DNA of 64,000 bases from Antedon mediterranea (lineage: Eukaryota > Echinodermata > Crinoidea > Comatulida > Antedonidae), in assembly GCF_964355755.1 (NCBI RefSeq), contig NC_092680.1, positions 2,147,001 through 2,211,000 of the forward strand, read 5' to 3'. Position 1 is the first letter of the stretch, and every line of letters begins with the position of its first letter. The notes under the pieces are model-generated. The model was not told the DNA's origin and searched no databases. It worked only from the letters and a program-made list of their open reading frames with translations. Positions 60,401 to 64,000 of the stretch are shown in pieces. The position numbers and the translations under genes were made by a program.

Positions 60401-62323
60401 AGATAATTTATTAATTAGGATTATTAAAGACTGTATACAAAAGCATTACAAAAAAATGTTATAACAGTAGAAATTGAACTGTGGTAGCAGTAGAAATTCA
60501 TTTTCTTGGTTAAGTTTTGACAGTAGTTTTAGTATAAAAACGTGGGCAGTGGAGTATCAATCATAAAACGACTCAATACTCCACCTATCAACATCGCACT
60601 ATAATGGCACTGCGGCGGGAATGATGGGCTGCCAAGAGTGATCGGCTTTTGTTGTTTACTGAGCCAACTTTAAATAGGTATTTTATTTGTATTACAGTTG
60701 CATTTTACAGTTATTACACATTCGGCTATCTGCGATTTCATTGTTTTTTAGGTTAATAATTGTTATGTATTATGAGATCGCAACGCACCTTAAATCAAGG
60801 ATAGGTTCAGCGTATGTACGGCCTAGCGGCGATCGATTGACAACGTACCAACTTACTTTTACGATTTAGTTTTTTCTTTTTTACGAAATATACGCGTGTA
60901 ACGAAAAAAACGATTTATTATTGTTACGTTTAACGCGTTTATGCAAATATTTAGTCAAGCATGCAGTGGGGGCGGGACTAATATTGAGCTGTGCATATTA
61001 GCGTTTTTCACGTTGTTTCACAATTGGAAGTCACGGTCAAGTTTAAAGAACAAAAGAATACGCGTTTCACGCATAGTCATCGTTTTTAAACATTTTGATA
61101 TGACGCCTTACCAACGTTTTCTTTTGGCTTTTTTAGTTAAGTATAGTAGTATAGTTAAGATTTTTTTTTTTTTTTTTTTTGTATTAACTTATGATTTTAT
61201 GTGAATGTATTTTTTATATATTATTTTGTATCACTATGTATAATTGTTATTACTATACTGTATATGAAACCATTTCAATATTAACTATCATGATAATTTG
61301 AATATCCTCATCAACAAATATTTTTGTTACTACTTCCTCTTTATGTATATATATATAAATATATTTAACTAAAATGTATCAACAAATATTGCTACAGTAT
61401 AGAGTACTAATTTTAATTCAAATTAGCTTAAGTATCCGTATCCGTCATTTTATGTTAATTGTGTTCAATATGGATGCACCACTTCCTGTGTGTGCCACCG
61501 ATGTAAAGGTGCAATTTCCAAATAAATTGATTGATTGATACAGGTACAGGTACAGGTGGAAGTACCACATTCAGGTGCTACAGTGGGAAGTACCACATTC
61601 AGGTGCTACAGTGGGAAGTACCACATTCAGGTGCTACAGTGGGAAATACTTTTGAACTATACAATTTTGGAATCCTTATGACAAGGGTGCTCTTTTGAAT
61701 GAAATTAGAATTGAAATTGGTTTTGTACTCATTTAAACAGGGGCTCATCTTAACTTAAAATATTCGTAATTGAACAGGGCAAGTATTTGAACACGAAAAG
61801 TATAAAATTCAGTGAATCGTCCTCTCTATAAATGGTTCCATCTGTAAAAAACGTCTTTATATTACTGTACATCATCATTTTTAGTAATGCATCTTTTAAA
61901 CTCTGTCTGCACTATCAAAAAGTGTGATGTGCCCAAATAGGGTAGTGATGCTTAAATATAGTAGCGATATGACTTCATCATGTCCATGTATGGGCACATC
62001 ACATTTTTTTGTCACATAAAGTTTGATAGTGTAGACAGAGCTTTACACCACCATTTTTAGTAATGCATCTCTTTATTGTTTACATAATGATATATTCACA
62101 GTAGAGAAGTATAAGATTGTTAATCATCCTAATATTTAGTCCTAATCCCTTCGCTTCAACTTGGTCACCTGTGACCGCTCTTTCTAGCGTCAAACTCACG
62201 TACTGTGTGTAATAGAGCATCATTGTTATAATTACAGCAGTCATATTGTGTTTTTCTCCTCACGTTTAGCATCGACTCTCGTCTCCCAACGGACTTAATG
62301 TATCACAGAATCCATCCTCTAAG
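45470..62323 (+). CDS. Unrecognised spliced gene, 5' part (at least 5 exons, 141 aa seen, continues past the window)
   Basis: Candidate exons 45470-45526, 46485-46575, 49437-49611, 54553-54598 and 62270-62323 have GT-AG borders and agreeing phases (0, 1, 2, 0, 0), with no stop in the joined frame. The start MDDDETDSGYNTSINEPLK is acidic. Then come KGVRRPTSLQIKL, a charged stretch (EKQREADRKSQRNNHEYALI), PQLVSRERLAVPWKNSVHEG, an acidic SEDEFDVVTLTSTPS and Ser/Asn-rich HRLSSPNGLNVSQNPSSK. It looks like the disordered N-terminal region of a larger cytosolic or nuclear protein. No domain or family is recognised. The last exon is the least certain. A second first exon is possible at 48753-48822. 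Introns are long (up to 7.7 kb) and filled with repeats. It is divergent with DNAI1. Confidence 0.55.
46691..46866 (-). mobile_element. Palindromic MITE copy 26
   Basis: TTAAGCTCTGTCCACTCTAT to GATAGTGTAGACAGAGGTTTA; duplicated TATGGTAGTGATATGCTTAA unit. Confidence 0.92.
47843..47893 (+). repeat. Dispersed motif, also at 27711-27768
   Basis: AATGAGGGTGGTCCATCCAG, then AAGCTGATCGTTAGGGACCC; about 90% identical by eye. Confidence 0.6.
48514..48558. promoter_or_regulatory. Two CRE-like sites upstream of the candidate alternative exon
   Basis: TGACGTCG at 48514-48521 (plus) and TGACGTTA read on the minus strand at 48558-48551. Both resemble CREB/ATF sites and lie about 200 bp before the candidate first exon 48753-48822. 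Confidence 0.35.
48753..48822 (+). CDS. Candidate alternative first exon of the 45-64 kb gene
   Basis: ATG 48753 opens MFLVSQNVNEIESGEIEIFC + IAK and ends AAAG|GTAAGG in phase 1. That is exactly the phase needed to join the exon at 49437, giving a different N-terminus without the MDDDETDSGYNTS leader. Supported only by phase and donor quality. Confidence 0.35.
49975..50150 (+). mobile_element. Retroposon 3'-end-like relic with (ATA)n tail
   Basis: CACTGCTCTTCTGGTGCC .. GACGCTTTATAAATTTTGAT, then (AATAAT)n. The layout fits the 3' end of a non-LTR element. No reverse transcriptase remains. Confidence 0.4.
51235..51380 (-). mobile_element. Palindromic MITE copy 27
   Basis: TAAAGCCCCTACACTATCAA to GATAGTGTAGACAGAGCTTAA. 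Confidence 0.9.
51652..51803 (-). mobile_element. Palindromic MITE copy 28
   Basis: TAAAGCTCTGTCTACATGAT to GTTAGTGTAGACAGAGGTTTA. Confidence 0.9.
52228..52372 (-). mobile_element. Palindromic MITE copy 29
   Basis: TAATAAGTCTATACTATCAA to AAAGTTTGATTTATGTAGAA + TGAGCTTAA. Confidence 0.88.
53189..53535 (+). mobile_element. SINE with 5S-derived head and shared central domain
   Basis: 53189-53246 resembles the 5S 3' part (TTGATTAGGAGACCGTCTGG, then GTGCGGGTGCAGTA). GGGTTCAAGCC follows (box B-like), an (ATA)n tract at 53313-53335, and the domain CCTTCGGATGAAACCTAAGG .. CCCGTGTATA .. GTGCACTTAAAAGAACTTGG, which is also in the tRNA-headed SINEs at 40.7 and 24.0 kb. Confidence 0.65.
54865..55128 (+). 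mobile_element. Palindromic MITE copy 30 with expanded internal 21-bp array
   Basis: TAAAGCTCTGTCTACACTAT to GATAGTGTAGACAGAGCTTTA. The internal unit GGGCACATCACTACTATATT + T (21 bp) is repeated about six times (54961-55078), making this the longest copy (about 264 bp). Confidence 0.95.
55315..55450 (-). mobile_element. Palindromic MITE copy 31 (degraded ends)
   Basis: TTAAGCTCTATCAAAAAACT, core, CACATAAACTTTGAGAGTGT. Confidence 0.85.
56278..56395 (+). repeat. Duplicated segment, copy A
   Basis: AGTTAAGTATAGTATACTTA, poly-T, GTGAATGTATTTATATATAT, ATTATTTTGTATCA. Similar to 61136-61262; both lie in the large intron(s) and near CG-rich words such as TTTAACGCGTT. Confidence 0.7.
57090..57292 (+). 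repeat. Imperfect direct duplication, about 105-bp spacing
   Basis: GTTCTTCCACCCTATGCATA + TTGTGTACACGTGCTCTGCC (about 57139-57180) recurs at about 57243-57284 with a few changes. Confidence 0.8.
58625..58656. repeat. Hairpin, perfect 12-bp stem
   Basis: AAAATACAGTAT and its inverse ATACTGTATTTT, separated by 8 nt. Confidence 0.85.
58816..58840. repeat. Hairpin, perfect 10-bp stem, 5-nt loop
   Basis: TCAGGGAGAT / ATCTCCCTGA. Together with 58625-58656 it may mark a small foldback element. Confidence 0.85.
60211..60240. repeat. Perfect 30-bp palindrome
   Basis: CATGGAGTAAAGAAT (60211-60225) is followed directly by its exact reverse complement, with no loop. Confidence 0.95.
61136..61262 (+). 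repeat. Duplicated segment, copy B
   Basis: AAGTATAGTAGTATAGTTAA, poly-T, GTGAATGTATTTTTTATATA, TTATTTTGTATCAC; partner of 56278-56395. Confidence 0.7.
61558..61646 (+). repeat. 28-bp tandem repeat, three copies
   Basis: GGAAGTACCACATTCAGGTG + CTACAGTG three times, preceded by short ACAGGT repeats and a TTGATTGATTGA motif. Confidence 0.95.
61896..62045 (-). mobile_element. Palindromic MITE copy 32
   Basis: TTAAACTCTGTCTGCACTAT to GATAGTGTAGACAGAGCTTTA. An about 20-bp direct repeat (CATTTTTAGTAATGCATCT) flanks it on both sides (61876-61894 and 62052-62070). Confidence 0.92.
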
Positions 62324-62480
62324 GTGATACCTTCTTAGTGACTGTTTGAATGATATGCAACAGATTTTGAATGATGTGTATTTAGTATTAACCAAAATAT
62401 TTATGATCAGTATAAGCTCATGCACTGTACCTTATATTGCAACAAATTTGAGGAAAATTAGTAAAAGCAGGTGGGATTAT

Positions 62481-62650
62481 GCTTAAATGTTGTCTATACT
62501 ATCAAACTAGTTTGACAAAAAAAGGTGTGATGCGTCCAAATATGGTAGTGATATGCTTAAATATGGTAGTGGTACTATAGGACATCATCATGTCCATGAC
62601 CACATCACATTAGTTTGTCACATAAAGTTTGATACTGTAGACAGAGCTTG
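62481..62650 (-). mobile_element. Palindromic MITE copy 33
   Basis: GCTTAAATGTTGTCTATACT to GATACTGTAGACAGAGCTTG. Confidence 0.88.
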
Positions 62651-63737
62651 TTTCTCTTTCTCCAGATTATTAAAATAACATCCACTTTTTATTGGCAGCA
62701 AGAATCTTGAATTAATGTAATTAATAAATTAAAAAAATTAAAAATTTCAGCTGCTACTATGCAAAAACAATGATTATTTTACTGACCATTGTTGACCGTC
62801 CGAATGACCACTTGAGCACCTTGCATTTTCTGTAATGAATTTTTTGTAAATTAAAACATTTTGGATGAAATTCTGATTTTGAGATCAATTTCGGTTTTCG
62901 GAGAGTCCAGTTTTAGGACTCACTGGTTTGACCATAGAACTGTAATTGAAGATGGAATTTTGATTTTTCCAGTAATATGGTACGCTGTATACTGTAATTA
63001 CAAAGAGTTATTGAGCTTGTACTGTAATAAATAAATACAAAATATGTCAAAGTATAGATACAAAATACTAACCTAACCCAACATGTACTAAACCTCTGTT
63101 GTATTATTTAATTCATTATTTTATTCAATTGCTTATTATATTATATTTCTTATTATTAATTTGTACTAATTTGTTTATTAATGTTATTGTTAGTATTTAT
63201 TTACAATCTTAACTTAAATTTGTTATTTTCTTTTTTTAAACTAACTACCTCAATTATGCATTCATTTTAATATTCCTTAAACAAATTTACAGTATACCCT
63301 ATCTCTAGAAATGGTTAAAAACATAGCAAAGACCTTTAAATAATAATGTAGATAAATAGTAAATTTAACAGACCCAAATGCTTGTTCTGTTAGTAGCCTA
63401 GTAGTAGTGTGGTTTCAATTATATACTGTAATAATTAATGTATTTAGATTTAACACCCAAGATACAGAAATAAACCAATTGTTTAATAAACTGAAAAATT
63501 ACATGAAAACGAATATTATTATACAAATATTACCTGCTTGGTAGTGAAATATAACATTTGAAATCCCTGAGGGAGGTTTTTTGTCTTGAGGGACTATATT
63601 TTTCTGAGGCGCAAGTGTGCCCTTGGTTAGTTGGAGTGAATACTAAATGATTTTTTACTACTACAAAAAAAAGGTTGTCAATGTCATGTCAACCGTCTGA
63701 TAATGATATAAAGACACAAACCGTGAATCTGGCATGT

Positions 63738-63888
63738 GTAAAGCTCTACTGTCTACAATATCAAACTATTTTGACAAAAAAAAGTGTGTGATGTGCCCAA
63801 ATATGGTAGTGATATGACATCATCATGTCTATATGGGCACATCACATTTTTTTGTCACATAAAGTTTGATGGTGTAGACAGAGCTTAA
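63738..63888 (-). mobile_element. Palindromic MITE copy 34
   Basis: GTAAAGCTCTACTGTCTACA to GATGGTGTAGACAGAGCTTAA. Confidence 0.9.
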
Positions 63889-64000
63889 TGTTGGTGAAAT
63901 TAAATCAATTGTGTAGTATAGGAATTCCCAAAAAAGAATTTTTGTTTGATCATTATATAATATTTTAATAATATGCTGTAAGTGTTTATAGTGTAGATCT

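Noticed and set aside
1-64000. CRISPR arrays, bacterial operons, ribosome binding sites
   Set aside because: The DNA is eukaryotic; repeats here are MITEs, SINEs and minisatellites without CRISPR spacing.
57153-64000. Further protein genes in the 55-64 kb stretch
   Set aside because: ORFs are short, AT-rich and unlike known proteins; apart from the candidate exon 62270-62323 I see only repeats and plain AT-rich DNA.

Overview
The window is animal nuclear DNA. It is AT-rich (roughly 65-70% A+T by eye), the genes are split by many short GT-AG introns, and the gene content is metazoan: an axonemal dynein intermediate chain, a fukutin-related protein, GPI-anchor synthesis, and a mitochondrial import subunit. 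Proteins match vertebrate families closely over full length. Intergenic DNA is rich in TAGGCCT-type words and foldback repeats. I infer an invertebrate deuterostome, most likely an echinoderm. The species call is inference and was not checked against a database.

Layout, left to right: MSH3 (-, 5' part only, leaves the left edge), PIGO (+), NGRN/neugrin (-), DCP2 (+), an unrecognised 91-aa gene (-), a C9orf85 homologue (+), TIMM44 (-), FKRP (+), DNAI1 (-), and the 5' part of an unrecognised spliced gene (+) whose introns fill 45.5-64 kb. Strands alternate perfectly, so the window is five consecutive divergent pairs; in four of them the start codons lie about 180-460 bp apart. I rebuilt eight complete CDS by hand with exon phases that agree: PIGO 1122 aa, NGRN 300, DCP2 398, the 91-aa gene, C9orf85 204, TIMM44 455, FKRP 538 and DNAI1 712. 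The genes serve unrelated pathways (mismatch repair, GPI anchors, mitochondrial ribosome and import, mRNA decapping, dystroglycan glycosylation, ciliary motility), so the order probably reflects shared promoters, not a joint function.

DCP2 intron 2 is the clearest unusual signal. It has no usable GT-AG pair, but starts with an exact U12-type ATATCCTTT donor and ends in AC after a CCTTAAC branch-site match. This makes it an AT-AC minor-spliceosome intron, and the spliced protein then matches the DCP2 family.

Non-coding space is dominated by one palindromic MITE-like family, with about 34 copies or fragments in 64 kb. It sits in introns, intergenic DNA and one probable 3' UTR. Other elements are a 1.19-kb long-inverted-repeat element with a 5-bp target duplication in TIMM44 intron 1, a second foldback at 2.3-3.7 kb, a GC-rich palindromic MITE at 21.3 kb, tRNA-headed and 5S-headed SINEs sharing a central domain, a 23-bp minisatellite downstream of DCP2, and several smaller tandem repeats and hairpins. 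One of these is a threefold 50-bp duplication carrying a DNAI1 3' splice site.
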